Positions 32,328 to 41,315 of a stretch of DNA of 64,000 bases are shown here, piece after piece. The notes beneath the pieces were generated by a model. It did not search any database. It saw only the letters and a program-made list of their open reading frames with translations, and was not told the DNA's origin. The DNA is from Eikenella exigua (GTDB lineage: Bacteria > Pseudomonadota > Gammaproteobacteria > Burkholderiales > Neisseriaceae). Position 1 is the stretch's first letter. Every line of letters starts with the position of its first letter. The position numbers and the translations under genes are program-made. The stretch is from assembly GCF_008805035.1 (NCBI RefSeq), contig NZ_CP038018.1, positions 1,054,001 through 1,118,000 on the forward strand, given 5' to 3'.

Positions 32328-32909
32328 CTATTTCGCCTCTGGCACCTTGGCTACGGATACAGTGGCCGGACGCAGCACGCGATCGTGCAGGGTATAGCCT
32401 TTCTGCATCACGCTGACGATGGTGTTGGGCTCTTGCTCGCTTTCCACGGTTTGGAAAGCCTGGTGGTGATACGGGTCAAGTTTATCACCGGGCTGAGGCA
32501 GGATTTCTTTAATCTGAGCCTGCTCGAAGGCATGTTTGAGCTCGGTAAGGGTCATGTCCACGCCCATTTTCAGCGCGTCGAAATTGCCGCTTTGATCAAG
32601 TAGTGCCATCTCCAAATAGTCTTTTACTTTCAACAGCTCTCCGGCAAATTTCTTGGCGGCAAATTTGTGGGCGACCTGGATTTCTTCTTGATGGCGGCGG
32701 CCCAGGTTTTGTAACTCGGCCTGATGGTATTTGTTGATGTCGGCCAGCTCGGCTTCCAGTTCGGCCACGCGCTGGACAAGCTGCTCGGGCGTAAGCTCGG
32801 CAGTGGCTTCAGCGTTGTCCTGCGCCTTGGCAGCTTCAGCCTGTGCTTCTTGCTGCGGGAATTCGGTTTCTGGGCTTTGGTGTTGCTGGTGGTTATGGTG
32901 ATGAGACAT
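32328..32909 (-). CDS. grpE: Nucleotide exchange factor GrpE
   Basis: Co-chaperone releasing ADP from DnaK. The 193-residue protein has a His/Gln-rich disordered N-terminus (SHHHNHQQHQSPE), a long helix (LVQRVAELEAELADINKYHQ), the motif FAAKKFAGELLKVKDYLEMAL and a C-terminal beta domain with KLDPYHHQAF. ATG at 32909 has AAAAGGAAC upstream, whereas a longer frame begins in non-coding DNA. dnaK and dnaJ are not in the window. The stop is followed closely by the miniature element. Confidence 0.95.
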   Translation of the reverse strand: MSHHHNHQQHQSPETEFPQQEAQAEAAKAQDNAEATAELTPEQLVQRVAELEAELADINKYHQAELQNLGRRHQEEIQVAHKFAAKKFAGELLKVKDYLEMALLDQSGNFDALKMGVDMTLTELKHAFEQAQIKEILPQPGDKLDPYHHQAFQTVESEQEPNTIVSVMQKGYTLHDRVLRPATVSVAKVPEAK

Positions 32910-33171
32910 GGGAGTTCCTTTTAGATAGAGAGCATTTGACCTGCCAAATGGGGAGGGATGGCGGCTTTTCAAGCAGAAGGGGGGCAACGGGCGCAATTAT
33001 TTTGCGGTGGCTGTCAGAAACAGCGTGTACCATCCGTCTATTCAGCAGGTCGGCTGTGGCGGCAAAGTTAATCCCATCAATCGCTTTGTTAAATTAAGCC
33101 CATAGCTGGCATGATACTATTTCCTTATAATATACGCAGATTTCTGTGTCTTTAATCTTCAGGTAACCTTT

Positions 33172-34956
33172 ATGTTCAAAAAATTTATTCAATCTTTCAT
33201 CCTGCCCGTGCTGTTATGCTCAGGTATGGCCGCGCATGCGGTGGATGCCAGCAACCTGCTGCCGTCGGAGCAAGCATTCCGCCCCACGGTGGCAGTGGGT
33301 GAGCAAGATGTGACCGTGCAGTTCCAGATTGCCGATGGCTATTATCTCTATCAAGAGAAAATTCGTGTGGAAACCGAGCCTTCCGGCCTGCTGGGCGCAG
33401 CTGAATTTTCGCCGGGTAAAGAAAAGGAAGATGAGTTCTTCGGCAAACAAACTGTGCATTACCGCCAAGCTGTTGTCAAACTGCCCTTCCAATCCGCTGC
33501 ACCCGCCGCTTACCGCCTCACGCTCACCTACCAAGGCTGTGCAGATGTGGGCATATGCTATCCGCCAGTAACGAAAACGCTGGAAATTAAAGGTACGGGT
33601 GTATATGGCGATACGTCCACCCCGCCTGCCAGCGGCAGCAACCGCTTTACTGCACCGCAGGATGGCACGCCCGCTGCCAGCCCCGTGCCGCAGCAACGCA
33701 AAAGCCCATTCAGTCTGTCACGCGATACATTGGGGGCGAACCTGCTGGCTTTTTTTAGTTTTGGCATTGGCTTGAGCTTTACCGCCTGCATGTATCCCCT
33801 GCTGCCCATTGTGTCGGGCATTATCGTGGGAGACCGTGCCAATGCCGGCAAACGCCGTGGGCTGATTTTGTCTTCGGTTTATGTGCAGGGGCTGGCGCTC
33901 ACCTATGCCGCTGTGGGCGTATTAGCCGGACTTACCGGCTCGCTGCTCACCGTGTGGCTGCAACAGCCGTGGGTGGTGCTTTCTGCCGCCGCGCTGATTG
34001 TGGTGCTGGCGCTGGGCATGTTTGACGTATTTACCATCCAGCTGCCCTCCTTTATCCAGAGTTATTTCCAGCAGCAAAGCAGCAAGCTTTCCGGCGGCAA
34101 AATGGCTTCCGTATTTGTGATGGGTATGCTCTCAGCACTAATTGTTGGCCCCTGCGTGGCGCCACCTTTGGCCGTGGCCTTGGGCTATATCGGCCAAACC
34201 GGCGATGCCGCGCTAGGCGGCCTGGCCTTATACAGCATGGCGCTGGGCACTGGTGTACCCTTGGTGTTGGTAGGTACTTTCGGCGGGCATATCCTGCCCA
34301 AGGCTGGTACGTGGATGAACAGCATCAAACACGCCTTCGGTATCATCCTTTTGGCCGTGGCCGTGTATCTGGCTGCCCCCTTCCTGCCCTATGCACTCAC
34401 CGTTTCGCTCTATTCCCTGCTGCTGGTGATTCCCGGTGGCCTGCTCTTGGGCAAACACCTGCGTGCGCGGCAACTCAAGCCGCTGGCTATGGGGCTGGGC
34501 AGCCTCTTGCTCACCATCGGCGTGTTTTTTGCCGTGCAGAGCGTGCGCATGCAGCCCACCTTCCTGCACCAAGCACTCACCGTGTTCCCGCAGCAGCAAA
34601 CCGCACACCAAGTATTTACCACGCCGCAGCAGCTCAACAGTGCCATGCAGAGGGCTTTGGCCAGTGGTAAGCCGGTGGTGCTGGATTTTTATGCTGACTG
34701 GTGCGCCAGCTGCAAAGAGATGGAACATAAAACCTTCAGCCGCCCCGAAGTGCAGGCTGCTGTGCCGCCCGATCGTGTATTTAAAATCGACCTCACCGAC
34801 AACACGCCCGAGCATCGCGCGCTATTACAGGAATACGGTCTGCCCGGTCCGCCCGGCATCTTCGTTATCCACCCCGATGGCCGCCGCAGTAGCCCGCTCA
34901 TCGGCTTTACCGAGCCAGCAGCGTTTATCGAGTGGTATCAGCAGCAGGTTTCCTGA
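33172..34956 (+). CDS. dsbD: Thiol:disulfide interchange protein DsbD
   Basis: Carries electrons from cytoplasmic thioredoxin to periplasmic proteins (DsbC-like isomerases, cytochrome c maturation, MsrAB). The 594-residue protein starts with a signal peptide (residues 1-22, ending AHA), then the N-terminal domain with the cysteine pair in GCADVGICYPP. Eight membrane segments contain FTACMYPLLP and IVGPCVAPPLA, and the C-terminal thioredoxin domain has DWCASCKEM. It is complete and of normal length. A DUS-like ATCTTCAGGTAACC lies just before the start. Confidence 0.95.
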   Translation: MFKKFIQSFILPVLLCSGMAAHAVDASNLLPSEQAFRPTVAVGEQDVTVQFQIADGYYLYQEKIRVETEPSGLLGAAEFSPGKEKEDEFFGKQTVHYRQAVVKLPFQSAAPAAYRLTLTYQGCADVGICYPPVTKTLEIKGTGVYGDTSTPPASGSNRFTAPQDGTPAASPVPQQRKSPFSLSRDTLGANLLAFFSFGIGLSFTACMYPLLPIVSGIIVGDRANAGKRRGLILSSVYVQGLALTYAAVGVLAGLTGSLLTVWLQQPWVVLSAAALIVVLALGMFDVFTIQLPSFIQSYFQQQSSKLSGGKMASVFVMGMLSALIVGPCVAPPLAVALGYIGQTGDAALGGLALYSMALGTGVPLVLVGTFGGHILPKAGTWMNSIKHAFGIILLAVAVYLAAPFLPYALTVSLYSLLLVIPGGLLLGKHLRARQLKPLAMGLGSLLLTIGVFFAVQSVRMQPTFLHQALTVFPQQQTAHQVFTTPQQLNSAMQRALASGKPVVLDFYADWCASCKEMEHKTFSRPEVQAAVPPDRVFKIDLTDNTPEHRALLQEYGLPGPPGIFVIHPDGRRSSPLIGFTEPAAFIEWYQQQVS

Positions 34957-35386
34957 GACCGATTGGAATTTAAGAGCGAAGGCTGCCTGAAAAGTGTTTC
35001 AGGTAGCCTTTTCTTTATTACAAGCAACAATCGCAATACATTCTTTATACAGTAAACAACAAGACACGTTCCCTCGATGGATTATTGTGCCCCTACGGGC
35101 TTACCACCTTGCCCCTAAAAATAATCACTTTCGCTATAACACTCTATAAAACAAAGTATTTCGGCTATTGCCTTTCCCACATCTGAGGCTACCTGAAACC
35201 TCTCCGCCACATCCTACCGCCACATCCTCACCACACCCTACCTCAAACCGCACATTTCGCGTATCATTAAGCTGCCTTAATTTTTATTATGCCGGGTTAA
35301 AACCGGCAAAGAGCAAACGCGGCAAAACTGCGCTGCTCAAGTTGCAATCCGCCATACCAACCAAAGAAGCTCAAGAGGAGCCCAGC
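34957..35386. other. Gap between dsbD and NAD-glutamate dehydrogenase
   Basis: No gene is seen. It starts with the dsbD terminator; a direct DUS lies at about 35188, and the AT-rich TTTCGCTATAACACTCTATA near 35130 is the best candidate for the gdh promoter. The reading frame of the dehydrogenase stays open upstream to 35168, but the family N-terminus starts at 35387. Confidence 0.45.
34980..35013 (+). terminator. Mixed DUS hairpin terminator of dsbD
   Basis: AGGCTGCCTGAA (Simonsiella-type form) and TTCAGGTAGCCT with a 6-nt loop, then TTTTC. Confidence 0.7.
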
Positions 35387-38300
35387 ATGAGCCTGCCGAC
35401 CCCCGTTTTGCGCCTGCAAGACAGTGCCCGCCAACAGAATTTTGCAGAAGATTTCCTCCCCTTCCTTGCCGGCTATTATCGCCAGGCCGACTTTGCCGAC
35501 CTAGCCAGCTATAGCGACACAGAACTATTATCTGCCGCCGATTCGCACCGCAAGCTCGCCCAAGAGCCCCGTGCCGCCAGCAAAGCCGTGGTGCGCGTTT
35601 CGCCTACTGGCGACACTGTGCGGCACACGCTGGTGGAAATTGTGGCCGACCACCTCCCCTTCTTACTCGACTCCCTGTTAATGCTGCTCAATCGTGAGCA
35701 GCGTGTGCCTTTAGCCGTGTTACACAGTGCATGGCAGGTAAAGCGCAATGCAGACGGCAAAGCTGCCACCCTCGAAGAAGCTGCCAAAGAAAGCAGCGCA
35801 CAGGAAACATTGGTGGCCATGTATCTGAAAGGTGGCGAGGCCGCACAAGACCAAAAACTGGCCAAGCAAATCCGCAGCCTCTTAGCCGAATTGGGCACGA
35901 TTGTGGAAAGCGAACACAAACTGCGCGGCCAGCTTTTCCTGGTTAACCAGATGATTCTGAACGAAGGCCGCAGCCAAGATGCGGAAATCGTTTCCTTCCT
36001 CAGCTGGCTGGCCGACCGCCATTTCCTCCTGATGGGTTTCTGCGAATACGATTTGGTCAACCATTCCGGCAGCCCGCGCTTGCAGGCCAAAGCCAACACT
36101 GCGCAAGGCATCCTCGCTGGTAACAGCAATCTGATTGCCGATAATTTTGCCGCCCTCTCCGATGCCGACAAGAAACAATGGCTGCGCCACAACCGCCTGC
36201 TGCTCAACAAATCGCAGCAGCGTAGCCGCATCCACCGCCCGGCCTATCTCAACCAAGTCAGCATCCAAAAACTCAATGCCAACGGCCAAGTTGTCGGCCA
36301 ATGGTGCTTCATCGGTCTCTACACCGCCACCGCCTACACAGACAGCATCTGGAACATCCCCGTACTGCGCGACAAAGCCAAACATGTGCTGAACCACTTT
36401 GATGTTGCCGATGGTAGCCATCAAGAGCACAACCTGCGCCACCTGCTGCAAACCTACCCGCGCGACGAGCTGTTTGAATCCAGCAACGAAGAACTGACCG
36501 AAGCTGCTGCCAGCCTGCTTGCGCTGGGCCAGCGCCCGCGCGTGCGCCTGTTTGCCCGCAGCGATGTATTCAAGCGCTACGTTTCCGTGCTGTGCTATCT
36601 ACCCAAAGAACAATTCGGCAGCCAACTGTGCCAACGCATTGCAGGCTACCTGAAAGCCACTCTGGCCGCCGAAAGCTGCGAATACACCGTGCAACTGACC
36701 GACGACAACCCGCTCGCCTGCGTCCAATTCCTGTGCCGCACCAATGCCGGCAAACTGCCTGCCTTTACCCGCAGCGAGCTGGAACGACACGTTGCCGGCC
36801 TGGCAGCCAATGCCGAAACCACCCCGCAGGCTGCCGCACCACAACCCAAAGCCGAACAGAAAAAACAGCCTGAAGCCAAACACAAAGCCAAGGCCAAATC
36901 TGCATCTGCCGCCCACGAAGACGATACCGCCTTCTCCGCTGCCTACCGCGAAGCTTTCAGCCCCGACCAGGCCCTTACCGACCTCAAACACACCGAACTC
37001 CTCAACGACAACCGCGTGCTGGTTACCGTCTTCTCCGAGCAGGAAAATCCAGCCGCGCCCTACGCGCTGCGCCTCTACACCCCGCAAATCAGCCCACCGC
37101 TATCGCAAACCCTGCCCATTATTGGGAACATGGGGTTCGACGTGCATACCGCTGTGCCCTATACCCTGCACACCGAGAACAGTGCCGTCGGCCTGAACCA
37201 CTTCTCCCTCAAACCCAATGTGCCTGTCCACGCTCAAGCCGATGGCTGCGATGCCTTGGGAAGCGAACTGCCTGCGCTGTTTGCCGAAGTATGGGCAGGC
37301 CGTGTGGAAAACGACCGCTTCAACGCCTTGGTACTCTCTGCCGGCATCACCTGGCGCAACAGCGTGCTGCTGCGTGCGCTGGCCAAATATTTGAAACAAG
37401 CTACCCTGCCGTTCTCCCAAGAGCGCATCGAGCAAACCCTCATTCGCCATGGCGTCATCGCCGCCAAACTGGTGGAACTGTTTGCTGCCCGCCTGCACCC
37501 CGAAGAAGCCGACGAGAACCGTGCTCTGATGATCAACAGCGAGCTCACTGGCCTCTTAGCCGACGTACCCTCGCTGGATGAAGAGCGCATCATCAACGCC
37601 TTCCGTTCCGTGATTTTGGCGGTGTGCCGCACCAACTTCTGGCAAACCGACAAAGAAGGCGGCCTGAAATCCGAAATCAGCCTAAAAATCAAATCTAAAG
37701 ACATCCCCTTCCTACCCAAGCCGCTCCCGCTGTTTGAAATTTGGGTGTACAGCCCGCGTGTGGAAGGTACCCACCTGCGCGGCAGCAAAGTGGCTCGCGG
37801 CGGCCTGCGCTGGTCCGACCGTTTCGACGACTTCCGCACCGAAGTGCTGGGCTTGGTGAAAGCACAGATGGTGAAAAACGCCGTGATCGTGCCCGGCGGC
37901 TCCAAAGGCGGTTTCGTGTGCAAACAACTACCCGATGCCGCTACCGATCGCGAAGGCTACCTAAAAGAAGGCATCGCCTGCTATAAGATCTTCATCAACG
38001 CCTTGCTCGACCTTACCGACAACCGCACCGCCGAAGGCATCGAGCCGCCGCAGCAGCTGCACCGCCGCGACGGTGATGATCCCTACTTGGTAGTGGCTGC
38101 CGACAAAGGCACCGCCTCCTTCTCCGACACCGCCAATGCCCTCTCCGCCGAACACGGCTTCTGGCTGGACGACGCCTTCGCCTCCGGCGGCAGCGCCGGC
38201 TACGACCACAAAGGCATGGGCATCACTGCGCGTGGTGCGTGGGAATCGGTAAAACGCCATTTCCGCCATTTGGGTAAAGATATCCAAAACGAAGACTTCA

Positions 38301-40162
38301 CCGTAGTCGGCATTGGCGACATGGGCGGCGACGTATTCGGCAACGGTATGCTGCTGTCCGAGCACATCCTGCTCAAAGCCGCCTTCAACCACCGCCACAT
38401 CTTCATCGATCCGAACCCCAGCGCCGCCAAGAGCTTTGAAGAGCGCAAACGCCTGTTCCAAAGTGGCGGCGGTTGGGAAAAATACAGCCGTGCACAGATT
38501 TCGCAGGGCGGCGGCGTGTATGAACGCAGCGCCAAGTCCATCGAGATTACGCCCGAAGTGAAAGCCTGGCTCGATATCGAAGCCGACAGCCTGACCCCCA
38601 ACGAGCTCATCCGCGAGCTGCTCAAAGCCGATGTGGAACTGATCTACAACGGCGGTATCGGCACCTACATCAAAGCCGCTTCCGAAAGCCACGCCGACGT
38701 GCGCGACAAAGCCAACGACGAAGTGCGCGTGAATGGCGGCGAAATGCGAGCTAAAGTGTTGGGCGAAGGCGGCAATCTCGGCGCCACCCAGCTGGGCCGC
38801 ATCGAATACTGGCAAAGCGGCGGCCGCTGCTGCACCGATGCCATCGACAACTCCGCCGGTGTAGACTGCTCCGACCACGAAGTAAACATCAAAATCCTGC
38901 TCGGCGAAGCCGTGCGTGCCGAACGCCTAACGCTGGAAGAGCGCGATGAGTTGCTCCGGGACATGACCGGCGAAGTGGCGCAATTGGTGTTGCAAGACAA
39001 CTATCTGCAAACCCAAGCCCTCTCTGTTGCCCAGCTCAACCCAGCAGGCTACCTGAAAACCGCTGCCGCGCTCATCCGTTATTTGCAAGAAAACGCCGGT
39101 CTCGACCGCTCCGTGGAATTCCTGCCGGATGAAGCCGAAATCAACTGCCGCACCGAAGCCGGCAAAGGCCTGAGCAACCCCGAAGTTGCAGTATTGCTGT
39201 CTTACAGCAAAATGCACTGCCAAGACAACCTCTTGGGCAGCGACCTTCCCGACGACCCCAACTTCCTGCCCGCGCTTATCCGCTATTTCCCTGCCCCGCT
39301 CCAGCAGCAATACGGCACCGAAATGCAGCAGCACTACCTGCGGCGCGAAATCATCGCCAACCAGCTGGCCAACCGCGTCATCAACCGCATGGGTATGCAC
39401 TTTATCCAGCGTTGCAGCGAAGAAAACCAAGCTTCCGTGGCCGATGTGGTACGCGCCTACTGGGTGGCCGATATCCTGCTCGATGGCGAAGAGCGTTTCC
39501 GCGCCGTGCAGGCTCTCGACAACCGCCTGCCTGCCGAAGCGCAAATGCGCCTGTGTGCCGACATTGCCGAGCTTATCGGCCATGTAGCCGGCCAGCTGCT
39601 GCGCAGCAAACGCCCCTTCGACAACATCGGCAGCCTCATCAGCCACTACCGCGCTCCCACCACCGAGTTCATGCAGCAACTGCCGGAGCGCATCCAGGCC
39701 GAAGAGCACCCCAGCATCGCCGAACGCGAAACTTGGCTCGGCAGCTATAGCGTGTTCAGCCAGCAGGAAGCTGCTATGCTCGCACGCCTGCCCTTTGCCG
39801 CCAATGTGTTGGCCGTAGTGGATTTGGCCGCCAAAATCGGCAAGCCCATTGCCACTGTTGCCAAAGCCTACTTCATGCTCTCCGAAAAACTGAACATGAG
39901 CTGGATCTACCGCGCCATCGCCAAACTGCCGAGCGACAACCAATGGCAGTCGCAAGCCGGTTTGGCCATGTATGAAGACGCCACCAACATCCATTTGGCG
40001 TTCACGCGCGACTTCCTGCAGGCCGGCAGCAACAGCCGTGCCGCCGCCAAAATCGCCGCAGCACGCAGCCAGATTGCCGACATGCAGCACTACGAACCAG
40101 TCGACTTGTCTATGCTCTCCGCGCTGGTACGCAACCTGTCCAAAATCGTGGCAGCAGGCTGA
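35387..40162 (+). CDS. NAD-specific glutamate dehydrogenase, large (about 180 kDa) type
   Basis: A 1591-residue enzyme oxidising glutamate to 2-oxoglutarate and ammonia with NAD. The N-terminal half has ACT-like regulatory parts (VSPTGDTVRHTLVEIVADHLPFL). The catalytic core is recognised by KVARGGLRWSDRFDDFRTEVLGL, the lysine-bearing KGGFVCKQLPD and the dinucleotide-binding VVGIGDMGGDVFGNG. The C-terminal helical domain includes NCRTEAGKGLSNPEVAVLLS-type sequence. A Lys/Ala/Gln-rich linker (about residues 485-515) looks disordered. ATG at 35387 has GAGGAG upstream. tsaB follows after 11 bp, so this gene may drive the tsaB-rimI-udg operon. Confidence 0.93.
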   Translation: MSLPTPVLRLQDSARQQNFAEDFLPFLAGYYRQADFADLASYSDTELLSAADSHRKLAQEPRAASKAVVRVSPTGDTVRHTLVEIVADHLPFLLDSLLMLLNREQRVPLAVLHSAWQVKRNADGKAATLEEAAKESSAQETLVAMYLKGGEAAQDQKLAKQIRSLLAELGTIVESEHKLRGQLFLVNQMILNEGRSQDAEIVSFLSWLADRHFLLMGFCEYDLVNHSGSPRLQAKANTAQGILAGNSNLIADNFAALSDADKKQWLRHNRLLLNKSQQRSRIHRPAYLNQVSIQKLNANGQVVGQWCFIGLYTATAYTDSIWNIPVLRDKAKHVLNHFDVADGSHQEHNLRHLLQTYPRDELFESSNEELTEAAASLLALGQRPRVRLFARSDVFKRYVSVLCYLPKEQFGSQLCQRIAGYLKATLAAESCEYTVQLTDDNPLACVQFLCRTNAGKLPAFTRSELERHVAGLAANAETTPQAAAPQPKAEQKKQPEAKHKAKAKSASAAHEDDTAFSAAYREAFSPDQALTDLKHTELLNDNRVLVTVFSEQENPAAPYALRLYTPQISPPLSQTLPIIGNMGFDVHTAVPYTLHTENSAVGLNHFSLKPNVPVHAQADGCDALGSELPALFAEVWAGRVENDRFNALVLSAGITWRNSVLLRALAKYLKQATLPFSQERIEQTLIRHGVIAAKLVELFAARLHPEEADENRALMINSELTGLLADVPSLDEERIINAFRSVILAVCRTNFWQTDKEGGLKSEISLKIKSKDIPFLPKPLPLFEIWVYSPRVEGTHLRGSKVARGGLRWSDRFDDFRTEVLGLVKAQMVKNAVIVPGGSKGGFVCKQLPDAATDREGYLKEGIACYKIFINALLDLTDNRTAEGIEPPQQLHRRDGDDPYLVVAADKGTASFSDTANALSAEHGFWLDDAFASGGSAGYDHKGMGITARGAWESVKRHFRHLGKDIQNEDFTVVGIGDMGGDVFGNGMLLSEHILLKAAFNHRHIFIDPNPSAAKSFEERKRLFQSGGGWEKYSRAQISQGGGVYERSAKSIEITPEVKAWLDIEADSLTPNELIRELLKADVELIYNGGIGTYIKAASESHADVRDKANDEVRVNGGEMRAKVLGEGGNLGATQLGRIEYWQSGGRCCTDAIDNSAGVDCSDHEVNIKILLGEAVRAERLTLEERDELLRDMTGEVAQLVLQDNYLQTQALSVAQLNPAGYLKTAAALIRYLQENAGLDRSVEFLPDEAEINCRTEAGKGLSNPEVAVLLSYSKMHCQDNLLGSDLPDDPNFLPALIRYFPAPLQQQYGTEMQQHYLRREIIANQLANRVINRMGMHFIQRCSEENQASVADVVRAYWVADILLDGEERFRAVQALDNRLPAEAQMRLCADIAELIGHVAGQLLRSKRPFDNIGSLISHYRAPTTEFMQQLPERIQAEEHPSIAERETWLGSYSVFSQQEAAMLARLPFAANVLAVVDLAAKIGKPIATVAKAYFMLSEKLNMSWIYRAIAKLPSDNQWQSQAGLAMYEDATNIHLAFTRDFLQAGSNSRAAAKIAAARSQIADMQHYEPVDLSMLSALVRNLSKIVAAG

Positions 40163-40173
40163 AGCTACACAGC

Positions 40174-40875
40174 ATGAACCACACCGTTTCCGCCGAACAA
40201 CCGCTGCTCGCCATCGACACTTCCACCCAGTGGTTGTCGTTGGCGCTACGGCACAACGGCCACACTCGTCTGTTTCATCAGGAAACCGGCAATCGGCAGT
40301 CTGAACTCATCCTGCCGCAGATTACCACCCTGCTGGATGAAGCTGGGCTGACTGTGCGCGAACTGGCCGCCATTGCCTATGCCCAAGGCCCGGGCACATT
40401 TACCGGCCTGCGCATCGGCGCCGGTGTGGCGCAAGGCCTGGCTGCGCCGTTCGGCATTCCGCTCATTCCTGTGCCCTGCCTCGATGCAGTCGCTTCGCTC
40501 TGCCCCGGCCAAACTGCCGTGCTAGCGGCCACCGATGCGCGCATGGGCGAAGTGTTCTATGCCTGGTTCAACACCCAAACCCAACAACGCTTGAGCGATT
40601 ACCAAGTGGGCAAAGCCGACGAAATCAGGCTACCTGAAAACCTTTCAGGTAGCCTCAACCCTGATGGCATCAGCGGCATCGGCAACGCTTTTGCCCTGCC
40701 CGAGCCCCCGCCCTTCCCAGGCCGTTCCGACATGCCCACCGCCGAGCACTACTTGGCGCTGACCGCCTCCGGCCGCTACCCCGCCGTTTCCGCCGCCGAG
40801 GCCGAACTGCTCTACGTGCGCAACAAAGTCGCCCTCACCGCAGCCGAACAGGCCGCGCGCAAAGGAGCGGCATGA
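40174..40875 (+). CDS. tsaB: tRNA threonylcarbamoyladenosine biosynthesis protein TsaB
   Basis: A partner of TsaD and TsaE in making t6A at position 37 of ANN-decoding tRNAs. The 233-residue ASKHA-fold protein begins LLAIDTSTQWLSLAL and has the family signature AIAYAQGPGTFTGLRIGAGVAQGLA. Two DUS in inverted orientation lie inside the frame (40628-40655, coding for RLPENLSGSL near residues 153-162), placing a surface loop and an mRNA hairpin in the gene. The stop overlaps the rimI start (ATGA). Confidence 0.93.
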   Translation: MNHTVSAEQPLLAIDTSTQWLSLALRHNGHTRLFHQETGNRQSELILPQITTLLDEAGLTVRELAAIAYAQGPGTFTGLRIGAGVAQGLAAPFGIPLIPVPCLDAVASLCPGQTAVLAATDARMGEVFYAWFNTQTQQRLSDYQVGKADEIRLPENLSGSLNPDGISGIGNAFALPEPPPFPGRSDMPTAEHYLALTASGRYPAVSAAEAELLYVRNKVALTAAEQAARKGAA

Positions 40876-41315
40876 TCGTCCGCCTTGCCCGCCCAGGCGA
40901 CAGCGCCGCCCTGGCCGCGCTCGATGCGCAATGCAATCCCTCCCCTTGGTCGGAAAAGCAATTCGCCGCCTGCATCGGCCATGCCAACGAAACCGTGCTC
41001 TTGGCCGAACAAGGCCGCGAGCTGGCCGGGCTCATCGTGTGGCAAACCATCCTCGACGAAGCTGAGCTGCACCTCATCGATACCGCCCCTGCCTACCGCC
41101 GCCAAGGTGTGGCCAGCCTGCTGCTCGGCCACCTATTCAAACAGGCCAAAGCCAAAAATATCCGCCGCATCTTCCTCGAAGTGCGCCACAGCAACCGCGC
41201 CGCCATTGCCCTGTATCAACAATACGGCTTCATCTCCTGCGGCAGCCGCCCCGGCTACTACCCCTGCCCGGACGGCAGCCGCGAAGATGCCCTGCTGATG
41301 GAGAAACCATGCTGA
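40872..41315 (+). CDS. rimI: Ribosomal protein S18-alanine N-acetyltransferase RimI
   Basis: A 147-residue GNAT acetyltransferase. The acetyl-CoA loop reads RRQGVASLLL, and the RimI motifs IFLEVRHSNRAAIALYQQYGF follow. tsaB-rimI adjacency with a 4-bp overlap is typical. The last 7 bases overlap the UDG start. Confidence 0.92.
   Translation: MIVRLARPGDSAALAALDAQCNPSPWSEKQFAACIGHANETVLLAEQGRELAGLIVWQTILDEAELHLIDTAPAYRRQGVASLLLGHLFKQAKAKNIRRIFLEVRHSNRAAIALYQQYGFISCGSRPGYYPCPDGSREDALLMEKPC

Noticed and set aside
32172..32603. Plus-strand frame of 143 codons across the miniature element and grpE
   Set aside because: Runs from the inverted-repeat element into the antisense of grpE; no start signal.
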